Part shown: piece after piece, positions 45,041 to 55,773 of the stretch | Layout: every line of letters starts with the position of its first letter | How positions within the stretch are numbered: the first letter of the stretch is position 1 | NCBI GenBank assembly: GCA_936432065.2 | Contig: OW386285.2 | Location: 410,394,547-410,458,546 of the forward strand | Direction of reading: 5' to 3' | Source of the DNA: Rutpela maculata | Taxonomy: Eukaryota; Arthropoda; Insecta; Coleoptera; Cerambycidae | Length of the DNA stretch: 64,000 bases | Notes under the pieces: model-generated | Database searches by the model: none | The model's input: the letters and a program-made list of their open reading frames with translations, nothing else | Told to the model about the DNA's origin: nothing | Position numbers and translations under genes: made by a program

Positions 45041-46245
45041 CAGTGATGCAAAATTTCAAATTTCATTTTGAATGTTTCAATTTCAATTTGAAATTTCTGA
45101 AAGTTTCAACGTATCCTCATAAATTTCTGAAATATCTGAATTTTATGAAAGTTTCAGATTAATCTGAAAATTACAATGTTTTTGAAACTTTCATGAAAGT
45201 TTCAGCCACAAAATCTGTTTTCCGTTACGTCAAACAAAATTTGAACTTCGCGCGCCTTTTTAGCTTATTTTTAACCAATAAGAATTAAAGTCTAGGTTTG
45301 ACATTTATTTTAGAGGTTAAGTTTAGAGTTCAGCGCTCACCGAGTCACTCACTGTTCAAATTCAAATCCCAACGGCTAACGAGAAACAGGTCAATACAGT
45401 ACAGACAATAGGTTTGTTAAAAAATTTGGCACTATCTGTACCAATCCAAATGTATCTCTCTTTAACTTATGTATAGTCTCACACCATCTCCTTCTATGAT
45501 CTGCACGGGTGCAGGTTGTGCAGGGTCTTTGAACAAACCTTATAATAAAATACTTAACGTACCTATACACTTTATGAAAAAACAATTATTTAAGTGAAAC
45601 ACATACCTATGCCGGACGTAGAGGGTGAATAAAGTAGGGTTGGAAGTGCATTTTTGCGCGCTGTTTCGTAAACATATTTTTTAAATATTAATTTTTACAA
45701 CAAATATGAGTGGTGTTTTTTTGTAGATAATAAAATTATATGTCTAATTTGTTTTCATTTGTTTCAACTTTATCTCGGAAGTTTAAAATATTACGAATGT
45801 TAGACAGAACTTAAGTTTCATCATTTCATGAAATATTTCAATGAAATTTCACGAAAGTTTCATGATACTTATGTTTAATTTTATATTTCAAAAATTTCTT
45901 AAATTTCAGATGAATTTCGAAACTTTCACAAGAATGTCATTGAAATTTCACAAATGTTAAGTTTCGTGAAATTTTGCATCACTGATTACGAATGTTACAC
46001 AGAACTTAAGTTTCATAATTTCATGAAATATTTCAATGAAATTTCACTTAACTTTCATATTAGGAAATTATTCATTTAAATTTCATAAAATGAAAGTTTC
46101 ATTGAAATTTCACGAAAGTTTCATGATACTTATATTTAATTTTATATTTCAGAAATTTCATAAATTTCAGATGAATTTCGTAACTTTCACAAAAATGTCA
46201 TTGAAATTTCACAAATTTTAAGTTTCACGAAATTTTGCATCACTG
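45041..46245. mobile_element. Non-autonomous hAT element with 8-bp target duplication
   Basis: The ends CAGTGATGCAAAATTTCA and TGAAATTTTGCATCACTG are inverted. The flanks are identical 8-mers AATGCATT (45033-45040, 46246-46253). A CAGNG start and 8-bp duplication are hAT hallmarks. The right half is a diverged tandem duplication (45790-45984 and 45986-46245) packed with GAAATTTC words. No transposase. Confidence 0.85.
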
Positions 46246-46341
46246 AATGCATTATGTTTACATATTCTGAGGTTAGGTATCTAAATCTAACTGCAGTAAA
46301 AGGATAAAAGTGAGCGTAAACAAATTTATTGTTACGAAAAA
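46246..46341. other. Right flank of the hAT element
   Basis: Begins with the duplicated AATGCATT; no feature otherwise. Confidence 0.3.
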
Positions 46342-46484
46342 TTAATGATGCATCCTTGTCGTTTTTCCACCTCCAATTTCTGCACTGATATAATCGGTAT
46401 TATTACCAAAAAATTGCTCATCATAAACACGTCGATTTTCGGCAAATTGTCACTTTGAGCTTGCACAAAGTCGCTGTTCGTCAT
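46342..46484 (-). pseudogene. YqaJ-type ORF N-terminal exon, broken copy
   Basis: The minus-strand ATG at 46484 reads MTNSDFVQAQSDNLPKIDVF, then MMSNF. A one-base frameshift in a T run follows, then NNTDYISAEIGGGKTTR and a stop at 46344-46342. It aligns with the exon at 63627 at FV-x-A-x-S-x-NLP-x2-D, the following Phe/Asn region and SAE-x2-G-x-K. The shared N-terminus resembles insect proteins that carry a YqaJ-like nuclease domain further on; that assignment is from memory. This copy is dead. Confidence 0.45.
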
Positions 46485-47342
46485 TTTTACCACTTAGATA
46501 AATTAATACACTAATAATTTTTACAAAAATAAACAAATCGATATTTAAAGGTCAGCAGACTAAAATTTAACATTTAATTAACAAACAATTTAATATTTCA
46601 CCACTAGCAGATGTAAACTGTCAAAGCTATCAAACTTGTCACTTGTCTCCGTACTTTTCTAAATTTACCGCTGGGTGGATAAAATACGAAGCTGATTGGC
46701 TGTGTTTTTCAAATTAGCCAATCATATAATGTTATTTCTTACTGATGCGCTCCACCGGTGAATTTAGAAATCTGCGCTCTATGGATGAAACTAAAACGTT
46801 ATGCCAGATGACATCAGTACCGTTTATAGTCACGTGGTTTTGTTCTGTTAAAATTTGAATTTTAAAATGATTTTTTTTTACAAAATAACTTTTTATAGTT
46901 TCCTTTTATTATATACTCGGCTTATATAATATGTATAATGAAAAAATAATAAATTAATGCATTTTTAAAATTCATGCATCTTGCTCATTGCTAATGGCTC
47001 TGCATCATAAAATTGATAAAAGGTGTGGTATTGTAGAAGAACGCACCACCAGGCGTCAATTTGACGCGACACCAATTTATATTTAGAAGAACACCAGACG
47101 CGTTCTGTCCCGTTCTTTCACTCCCAAGCGGGTTCGAGATAAGATATACTTTGATAGACGAGTAATGGGTCAAGGCTGCACTACCTCAGAGCATTAAAGA
47201 CGCTCTCTCAGGATGTGATTTCAATTATTCACTGACAATAAGGGCTTTTACATCTTTAGATTATTGCGATTTTTGCATAAAAAAAATACCTATCGAAGAT
47301 TTCTCTCCGACGGGATTGGAATTTGACGTGACAAATTTGTAT
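46485..47342. other. Intron sequence, no gene seen
   Basis: Contains an AATTAGCCAATCA / TGATTGGCTGTG inverted pair near 46690-46730 and GC-richer patches, possibly the 5' region of the YqaJ-type element on the minus strand. Confidence 0.35.
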
Positions 47343-48084
47343 ATATTATTTAGGTATTATGCAAATCACAACTTACACACTTTTTATTTATTATGAAAAT
47401 ACCTACTTTCTGTATATTGTTGCCCTAATCTGGGCACGCTAATATACTAGTCAGGTAAATACTTTAAAACACTCATTATTGGAGAATCAATCAAAACAAC
47501 TACTCTTCTAGCTAATACTGACGAAGTATTGAATTACATGATAGGATTCTTAGCATTTTAAAGAAAAAAATATACTGAAAATACTTAAATCATTTATTCA
47601 AATTTAATCATTCACACTTTTTTATTTAATATGAAATTATCTACTTTCTGTATATTGGTGCCTTAATCGGGTCACGCTAATATACTACTTAGGAAAACAC
47701 TTTAAAACACTCATTATTGTTTTAAAGTGTTTTCCTAAGTAGTATATTAGCGTGACCCGATTAAGGCACCAATATACAGAAAGTAGATAATTTCATATTA
47801 AATAAAAAAGTGTGAATGATTAAATTTGAATAAATGATTTAAGTATTTTCAGTATATTTTTTTCTTTAAAATGCTAAGAATCCTATCATGTAATTCAATA
47901 CTTCGTCAGTATTAGCTAGAAGAGTAGTTGTTTTGATTGATTCTCCAATAATGAGTGTTTTAAAGTATTTACCTGACTAGTATATTAGCGTGCCCAGATT
48001 AGGGCAACAATATACAGAAAGTAGGTATTTTCATAATAAATAAAAAGTGTGTAAGTTGTGATTTGCATAATACCTAAATAATAT
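47343..48084. repeat. 742-bp palindrome with 366-bp arms and 10-base spacer
   Basis: The left arm 47343-47708 and right arm 47719-48084 are inverted copies of equal length; I found no mismatch or indel. The spacer is ACTCATTATT. Each arm contains two related units of about 88 bases (TACTTTCTGTATATTG ... CTTTAAAACACTCATTATT). No coding sequence. Confidence 0.9.
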
Positions 48085-49830
48085 TCTCTAATCATGATAA
48101 AAGCAAATAAATAAAAAATAATTAATTGTAAAAATTTGTATATATTTACCTACTAATAATGGTCTCTGCACTTAAAGATTTCTGGATAAATCGCATAAAA
48201 AAATTCCTATCAAGCTCCCGTAAGGTGGCCAGAACTATATTATGTAGAAAAATTACTTGAATAATGCTATTAGAAAAGAAAAAGATTGTTACATAAAATT
48301 TGAATTAGAAAGGAATAGGAATAATCCTAAAATACTTTGGAAAAAAATAAGAAACTACGGAATAACAGGGGAAAAAAACTATGCCTTAAACCTAGATGAG
48401 GAAATAACTGGAAACGATATAAATAACTTTTTCATTAATATAGGGGGCGATCTGCATACGAATGATAACATCATACAATTTTATAGTAATAATAAATTAA
48501 ATGACACATTGTTATTTTCAATAGAAACAATAACCAGTGCAGATATCTATAAATACATAAAAACAATCAAATCAGAAGCCATAGGAATTGATGAAATACG
48601 TGTTAAAATGTTGAATCTAGTATTACCCTACTGTATAAATGCAATTGTAGACATAATTAACCTGTCATTGACCACTGGTCAGTTTCCCAATATATGGAAA
48701 ACTGCTCTTGTTCTTCCATTTCCTAAGATAGAAAACTGCACTGAACTAAAATACCTCAGACCACTTAGCATCCTGCCAGCATTATCAAAATTAATAGAAG
48801 AAATTATTGCTGACCAATTTAAATCCTATCTCTATCAGAATTCCATAATCCCTCAATTTCAATCTGGATTTCGCCCTATGCACAGCACTCAATCTGCACT
48901 GCTATAAATTGTAGACGATATCACACTAGCTATGGATAATAAGCAAGTCACAATTATTATCTTTCTAGCATTCGATGTAGTAAATTTCGACGTGCTAATT
49001 GCTAAGTTAAAATATATCGGTTGCAATAACATAGCCCTCACATGGTTTAAGAATTATATATATAATAGAGCTCAAAGTGTTAAATATAATGATACGATTA
49101 GCAATTCATCAGAAACCAAAAGTGGAGTCCCACAAGGGAGTATTTTAGGTCCTATCCTTTTCTCCGTATATACTTTTGATTTACCTCGGTGCCTAAAATA
49201 TTGCAAATATCATTTGTACGCAGACGATTTACAGATATATATTTCTTGCTCAATCGATAATATAGCTGAAACAATTAATAGAGTAAACATCGATCTATAT
49301 AATATTTATAACTGGTGTACAGAAAATGGATTGCGTATCAACCCCGAAAAAACAGTTGCAATGTGTATAGGTACTCGCCAAATTCATTCAAAAATAAACG
49401 CAAATGATCGTAATATAATGCTAAATGATGTAGTTATAAATTGGCCAGATTGCACAAAAAGTTTAGGGATGACATTTGACAATTATTTAAGCTTCGAAAG
49501 ACATTTAAATAAAATTGTATCCATATCATTTATGAAATTAAAAATGCTCTACAGGCTGAAGAAATCATTATCACCAAACACAAAACTCAAAATGATACAA
49601 AGCCTAATTTATCCCAATTTGGATTATTGCTCTAGTGTATACTATGATTTTCTGACACAACAAAATAAAAATAGACTGCAAAAAATACAAAATGCGTGCA
49701 TGAGATTTGTATTTGATATACCTTATGCCCATCATGTCACTCCCTTTATAAACAACTGCAAAGAACTAAAAATGAATAATAGGTTTATATATTTATATTG
49801 CATTTTCTTGTACAAATTAGTTAAAAATAT

Positions 49831-50286
49831 TGTAACGTGTTTCCACCCTTAGGAAACCACCCTCGCAAAATCCGTGGGTTCCAAAAATTATAACAAGAGA
49901 TGTCCACTAACACACTTTATTAAATATTTACTGGATACTTCACAATACTATTATTAATTTAAATACACTTTTACTGACTAAAATCACAATGTTTATCACT
50001 TTGTTTATCCTTGAAGTCTTAACCTCACTTTCTATACTTTCTGAACTTTCTGAACTACTCGCCGAGAATGCGGTTGGTCTTTTATACCTAAAAATGACAG
50101 ATCTCGATTGTTCTGTGATGACGCCACCATTCTCTAGAGAATTCCAGATGTCACTTTGGAATCTTCTGGTAGGTTCTTTTTCGAGTAGGTGCAAATACAC
50201 TACATTCATTCAGACATTCGATCTGTTGAAGTCTGCCTACTTTTTAGTAACATAACCTTAAATTTTAAGGGGTGCAACATATTACA
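49831..50286 (-). repeat. 3' LTR (by element orientation) of gypsy-type copy 2
   Basis: 456 bp, TG...CA ends; the polypurine tract adjoins it at 50287-50297. Confidence 0.9.
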
Positions 50287-50297
50287 CTGCCCCCTCC

Positions 50298-52970
50298 TTA
50301 AGCCTGAACGTCCCGGTCAGGCAATTCAGCCTCTTTCACATACTTCGCCAGTCTATCCAAGTGTACGATCTTCATCTTGGACTTTTTGTTTCGTTGAATA
50401 CGATAGACGACATCATTAATTCGGGTAATAACAGTATACGGTCCATCCCAAGGAGGTTGAAATTTCGGGGATCTCCATTCCTTCCGCTGTGGGTTGTACA
50501 GCCAAACCAGATCCCCCACCTTGAATCCCCCTGTACTGGCATTCTGATCATAACGAGCCTTCAAGCGGTTACTAGTTCTGTTCATCTGCTCTCGATCATT
50601 CTTCGGCTGTTCTCGGCTTCCATTTCTGTAGTTGCTCGTCGAAAATGGTTCTCCACGGGCAGCACAATTTTTACACTTGCGACACCAGGCCTCCACATCC
50701 TGGCGACTATTAACCCAATAGAACTGTTCCCGTGCTCTACTCAATGTCTTGTTTATGCCGAAGTGTCTGCTGGACGTTTCATTGTGCGCTTTCTGGAGTA
50801 CTTCTGGTACACGACACCTGGGAATCACTAGACGCATGGCAACCTGCTTCCCATCTGGGCTTTCCCATGCTCTCCTCAAAAGCCCATCTACGACCGTAAG
50901 TGAATCCCATTGTGACCATAAAGCCTTCAGCCCCACTTCTTTGTCGGAAACATCCTTCCATGCTGGACGCGTTCCCTCTTCTTTTGCTCTCAACATGGGT
51001 CCGATTTCTACATCGCGCAATTGCTCTTGCCTCAGAGTTTTCTTTGTCCAACTGTCTGGAAGATCGACCTTGACAATGTTGACTTCAACCATGTTCGGCA
51101 ATTTTCCCACCTGAGGGTAGCGCTTGCAATCTTCCTTGTCTGGTTTTCTGGATAATGCAGGAGTTTTGACTGCCTGCGTTGTCAACAGCCTGGTTTTCTC
51201 GCATTGGTCGTTCTCTTTTGACAGAATAAATTGTTCGTTTCCAATCCTTAGGACTCGCTTTCCTACGTCAACAATAAATCCATACTGTTCCATGATGTCT
51301 AGCCCCAAAATGAAGTCATCCGTGATGTCAGCCACGATGACCCTGTGGTCGAACCTCAAATGCCCAATCTGCAAACCCAGGTCTACTTCTCCATGAACCG
51401 TAGCCCTGTTCCCCGTAGCTGTCCGGACGATCACTTCTTCATTTTGCCTCTTGGTAATCTTTATGCCCGATATAAATCCTGGCCGTACTATTGATGACGT
51501 AGTACCTGTGTCGATGGTAAACAAACATTTTCTTCCGTTCACATATCCATGCAACAACAGACTGCTTGCGATTCTTCGAAGCTGGGAAATCTTAATTTCT
51601 CTGGGGGCACTGCATTCCCTAGCCAGAACAACCCCCCTGGTACTGTTTTCCTGCTTCTCTTCAAGATTCACAGCATTTACTCGACTCTCCGAATTCTGCT
51701 GTCGACAGTCTCGCTTCATGTGTCCTACCTTGCCGCAGTTGTAACATTTAATACCTCCACTCGGCTTTCCTTTATTTTGTTGTTTTCTCTGCTCCCTAAG
51801 ATCATCCACTTTGTTCAATAATTTGGTAAACATTTTCTGCATCTCCGTCAACATGGGGTTCTGGTTCATTTCTGGTTGCGATTCTTCGAGAGTCACAGCT
51901 CGCACTCTCGACCTTGGAGTATCCCTGTAAGCGGCTTCTACTTCGAGTGCACGCACCAAAGCTTCGCTACTACTTTGGTGTCTCGTCAGCCTCAGAACTC
52001 GCCTGACCTCTTCGTCCCTTATACCATCTAAAAAGGCCCCCACGGCTAATTGTTCCTGAAATTCTCTAGGTGCACTCGGATACGCCAGGTGTGCCAGTCT
52101 CTCTATCGCAGCTTCGAATTCCTGTAAACTCTCTCCAGCCTTTTGTGTTCGTGATTTTAGCTGGGCTTGGTATACTTGGGCGAGATGTTGGTCGCCATAT
52201 CTCAAGTCCAATGCAGCTTCCAAGACTTTGAAGTCCCTTTGTTTATCCACTGGGATAGTCTGAAGCAACTCTGAGGCCTGGCCCCTTAATGCCAGAACTA
52301 ATGCCATGGCCTTTTCCTCGTTATCCCAGTTGTTCGCACACGCTGCTGCCTCAAACTGCCTCTTGTACGTTGTCCATGAGCTTTGGCCGTCAAAGGAGGG
52401 AGGTTTTAACCGGTGACCTGATGTTACCACCTGCTGGCTTCCTCTATCTCTCAACTGTCGTTTAAGTCGCTCCACTTCTCCTTCGAACTCACTCATCTTT
52501 CCTTTGATCTGACTGACTTCGGTCTCAACTACATCTACTTTGTCTTCTACCTTATCTACTTTTTCTTCTACCTTGTTTATCTCTTCTTTAACTTCACATT
52601 TTAGTACTTCATTGGCAGAAATGATAGTGTCTTGTTGTATTTTCATTTGTTCATTCAGAATTTTCCTTAATTCTTCTTGGCGTCTTTCTTGTTCCTCTTT
52701 CTCCTCTTGACGTCGTCTTTCTTGCTCTTCTTTCTCCTCTTGCTGTCGTATCTTCAGGTCTTCCATAATTTTCTTTAATTCGTCCCTTTCTTCTTGACGC
52801 CGTTTTTCCTCCTCTTGGCGTCTTCTTTCTTGCTGTTCTTTTTCTTCCTGACGTTTTTTCTCCTGTTCTTCTTTGTCTTCCTGCCGTTGCTGCACCATCA
52901 TTTTTTGGAATTGTTCGAATAAGTCCTGTATTTGTTTATCGGATGCCATACTTCTTGTTGTTACGGGCAT
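50298..52970 (-). CDS. Gag-protease-integrase remnant ORF without reverse transcriptase, copy 2
   Basis: 890 residues, highly similar to the 923-residue ORF of copy 1; the main difference is 33 fewer residues in the N-terminal coiled-coil repeats. Gag, CCHC knuckle, protease (Asp near residue 487), integrase HHCC domain and integrase C-terminus are all present. Reverse transcriptase, RNase H and the integrase DDE core are missing at what look like the same junctions (after the protease; between NCAARGEPFS and SNRLKARYDQN). Both reading frames are intact, which suggests selection or very recent spread of this deleted form. Confidence 0.9.
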   Translation of the reverse strand: MPVTTRSMASDKQIQDLFEQFQKMMVQQRQEDKEEQEKKRQEEKEQQERRRQEEEKRRQEERDELKKIMEDLKIRQQEEKEEQERRRQEEKEEQERRQEELRKILNEQMKIQQDTIISANEVLKCEVKEEINKVEEKVDKVEDKVDVVETEVSQIKGKMSEFEGEVERLKRQLRDRGSQQVVTSGHRLKPPSFDGQSSWTTYKRQFEAAACANNWDNEEKAMALVLALRGQASELLQTIPVDKQRDFKVLEAALDLRYGDQHLAQVYQAQLKSRTQKAGESLQEFEAAIERLAHLAYPSAPREFQEQLAVGAFLDGIRDEEVRRVLRLTRHQSSSEALVRALEVEAAYRDTPRSRVRAVTLEESQPEMNQNPMLTEMQKMFTKLLNKVDDLREQRKQQNKGKPSGGIKCYNCGKVGHMKRDCRQQNSESRVNAVNLEEKQENSTRGVVLARECSAPREIKISQLRRIASSLLLHGYVNGRKCLFTIDTGTTSSIVRPGFISGIKITKRQNEEVIVRTATGNRATVHGEVDLGLQIGHLRFDHRVIVADITDDFILGLDIMEQYGFIVDVGKRVLRIGNEQFILSKENDQCEKTRLLTTQAVKTPALSRKPDKEDCKRYPQVGKLPNMVEVNIVKVDLPDSWTKKTLRQEQLRDVEIGPMLRAKEEGTRPAWKDVSDKEVGLKALWSQWDSLTVVDGLLRRAWESPDGKQVAMRLVIPRCRVPEVLQKAHNETSSRHFGINKTLSRAREQFYWVNSRQDVEAWCRKCKNCAARGEPFSTSNYRNGSREQPKNDREQMNRTSNRLKARYDQNASTGGFKVGDLVWLYNPQRKEWRSPKFQPPWDGPYTVITRINDVVYRIQRNKKSKMKIVHLDRLAKYVKEAELPDRDVQA

Positions 52971-53404
52971 ACGATGAAATTAAAATAAAATAAATTTAAC
53001 TGTCACGTCAATATCGGTAATGGAACTTCCCAGACAAATCTCGAAATAGCACGAAAAAGTCTTATCCAGAGTCTTTTGTCACTATCCAGTTCAGAGAATT
53101 TAATAATCTCCACTAATGTCCAAATAGAAAAGTTCTAGAAATTTTCACGCACTAAATGAGTCTTTTTCAGTGTCTCTATCACTTCTCAGTTCAAAGGATT
53201 TAATTATCACACTAATGTCCTAATAAAATGTTCTACAATGTCTCAAAAATGCACTTAAACACTATTTTCCTGTTCGAAAACAACCCTCGAACAATGTCCA
53301 GTAAATTAGTCCTGTGTTAGCACTAACCCTCGAGAATCCTTCTCGAACACTCCAGTACAACTTCAGAGCTCCTCTTGTCATAAAATTCCGCTTCTGACAC
53401 CAAT

Positions 53405-53860
53405 TGTAACGTGTTTCCACCCTTAGGAAACCACCCTCGCAAAATCCGTGGGTTCCAAAAATTATAACAAGAGATGTCCACTAACACACTTTATTAAATA
53501 TTTACTGGATACTTCACAATACTATTATTAATTTAAATACACTTTTACTGACTAAAATCACAATGTTTATCACTTTGTTTATCCTTGAAGTCTTAACCTC
53601 ACTTTCTATACTTTCTGAACTTTCTGAACTACTCGCCGAGAATGCGGTTGGTCTTTTATACCTAAAAATGACAGATCTCGATTGTTCTGTGATGACGCCA
53701 CCATTCTCTAGAGAATTCCAGATGTCACTTTGGAATCTTCTGGTAGGTTCTTTTTCGAGTAGGTGCAAATACACTACATTCATTCAGACATTCGATCTGT
53801 TGAAGTCTGCCTACTTTTTAGTAACATAACCTTAAATTTTAAGGGGTGCAACATATTACA
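53405..53860 (-). repeat. 5' LTR (by element orientation) of gypsy-type copy 2
   Basis: 456 bp, same as the partner LTR by eye; the primer-binding-like site is adjacent at 53387-53401. Confidence 0.9.
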
Positions 53861-55000
53861 ATACTATACCAAATTATCTATTTAGCAAATTACAACTAAG
53901 ATCCGTTGTTCATAACGTAAATATACGGGCGAACAATTATACTATACCACAATATGCTCTAAATAAATTTCAAGGATGTTTTTCTTATAAAGCACCTACC
54001 CTATTAAATACTGTACTAAATTTACTAAACCTATCAGAAAATAGTTTCAAAACTAAATTAAAAGAATATTTGTTACAAAATCAATCATAGATACAGATAA
54101 TACTACACATTATGTTCCTATATAACTCAAGTAATATAAATAGATGATAAAAGTTTATGCAAATAGCTAAATAACTACTCACAGTAGTTCTTAGTATATG
54201 ATAGGCGGTGTGGAAGATCGCAAGATGTGCGAACACCGACCAATTGTGTAATTGTTTAACATAACTACTAATGTAAACTCTGTAAACTCTTCCAAATTGC
54301 ACAATAAACCGTATTCTATTCTATTCTATTCTATAAAGGGTCTCGCCGGTTAAGTATATGGAATTGGGCCCAGTGGCTTATTGGGTTATTCATTCACATG
54401 AATGTTGCTTATGACTAGGAATGCTCAATAAAATATATAATAAAACTCTATCCCCTATATTAGCAGAGTTTTCAAAACTATTGAAGATAATTAATTGAAA
54501 TTAATAGGAGATGCTGATATAAAATAGCTTTATATTTTATGTATTTTTTACATTCCTATTACGTCATTTAGTATATAAAAAAATAATTTAATTTTTGAGG
54601 TTGCTGTTTTTATATCAACCCCTCGAGTGACACCTACCAAAAAAATATATATTATTTAACACTAACATAATTATCGTGTGTAAAAATTACTTCAAGGTCA
54701 AATTGGGCGAAGATGCTTAAAAATATAAATCTAGGTAATGAACACTAGGGCGGTCCTTATTTTTCGACCTTATGTTTTTTTGCGGGCCACCCCCTAGATT
54801 GGTTTCAGTACTTAAAAAAATGTTCTGTGCAAAATCTGAACTCAATCGGATAACGAGAAAACGTGTCGCCCAACCCTCGTTTCTGGGAAATTCTAATAAA
54901 TTTCGATATTTATTTTTTCAAAGCTTGCTACTGACAATCGAGTTAGTAGTGACTGAAAATAAATAATATACATTTTATTTATGAAATGTCATTGATTTGA

Positions 55001-55773
55001 TTATAATTTTTGGGATAAGGTCTCCTTTTTAAAATCGGGAAATCGAGTTCTGTAATCTTTTACAACTTGCAAGACGAATTGTTTTTGTTCCTCATCTTTT
55101 GTTATTACATTATTGTAATCTGTCAATAACTTAACACCCCGCTTTGCTGTATCATTAACAACTTTGATTTTTTTAACAATATCCAACTCTTTGTTAAAAC
55201 TATCGTTTTTAGACCAAGTTTCAAGAAAGTCATCATTTATGTGAAATCGTTTGAAAAACTTTCGGGTTTCGATAGTAACAAAATTTTCAATAAATGTGTT
55301 CTCCACAAACTTTGGAATTTTATTTTCCCATATCTCTATTCGCTTGATACTTTTACCATATGATGATTCTTCTTCTATATCTAATGGCTTTTCTTCCACA
55401 TCCGATGATTCTTCTTCCACATCCAATGTTTCTTCTTCCAGATCCTCTTTCTCACCTAGGGCCTCAACCGTTTTTACTTTGGATTCCTCTGACAATTTTA
55501 AATCGAAGAATGCGAAGGCAACTGCTTCTGGACTTAGGTACCATAAATGCTTGTGAAATTTTTTCATTGCAACACTGGATATCTCGGGATCGAGATAAGG
55601 CGCTTCGGTGGCAAGTGGTGCGCAAAACCAGGCTTCAATATAAACTTTCACGACAAAAATACATATATCTGAAAGACCTCTTCTCTCTTCATCTGTCAAT
55701 GGGAATTCATCGCGGAACAAGAAAATCTTTAAGCAATAAATAGCATTTGCCATCCATCTCGTGTGGTGAATCA
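55001..55773 (-). CDS. hAT-like transposase, C-terminal part (after the LINE insertion)
   Basis: From the LINE junction the minus frame reads HHTRWMANAIYCLKIFLF, then ICIFVVKVYIEAWFCAPLA and HLWYLSPEAVAFAFFDLKLS, ending at 55001. A low-complexity acidic segment with repeated DVEEESS-like units follows the HLWYLSPE block. The Glu in HLWYLSPE is a candidate third catalytic residue. This is the continuation of the protein at 58138-59106; the sequence itself shows no other lesion. Confidence 0.7.

Larger units (their letters stand above)
49831..53860 (-). mobile_element. Non-autonomous Ty3/gypsy-type LTR retrotransposon, copy 2
   Basis: 4030 bp in reverse orientation to copy 1, with 456-bp LTRs that appear identical (49831-50286, 53405-53860). 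The flanks ATAT and ATAC suggest a 4-bp duplication with one change, and removing the element would rejoin the LINE frame. Primer-binding-like and polypurine sites match copy 1. The LTR variant differs from copy 1 (GTTACA against GTGACA end; several indels), so the copies are separate insertions of sub-lineages. Confidence 0.9.
48257..54090 (+). pseudogene. LINE ORF2 (reverse transcriptase) with a stop, a small deletion and an LTR insertion
   Basis: Visible blocks: LWKKIRNYGITGEKNYAL, LKYLRPLSILPALSKLIEEI, FQSGFRPMHSTQSALL, a TAA at 48905-48907 in the same frame, SGVPQGSILGPILFSVY, CKYHLYADDLQIYIS (motif C) and NGLRINPEKTVAMCIG. Motif A is damaged: IIIFLAFDVVNFDVL lacks the usual D-x-SK stretch, so a catalytic Asp is gone. 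At 49830 the ORF is broken by the LTR element. It resumes in frame at 53861 (IPNYLFSKLQLRSVV ... FKTKLKEYLLQNQS) to TAG at 54088-54090. Confidence 0.8.
48170..54334 (+). mobile_element. LINE with (ATTCT)n tail, split by LTR copy 2
   Basis: Reverse transcriptase ORF fragments at 48257-49830 continue at 53861-54090. A short 3' UTR with AATAAA at 54302 and an (ATTCT)n tail to 54334 follow. The 4030-bp LTR element sits inside the ORF. The 5' end is truncated near the palindrome at 47343-48084. Confidence 0.8.

Noticed and set aside
44899..45162. 87-codon frame MAMFISIIFNRYLIYVLSGG-like
   Set aside because: It crosses the exact left end of the hAT MITE, so it is a chance fusion.
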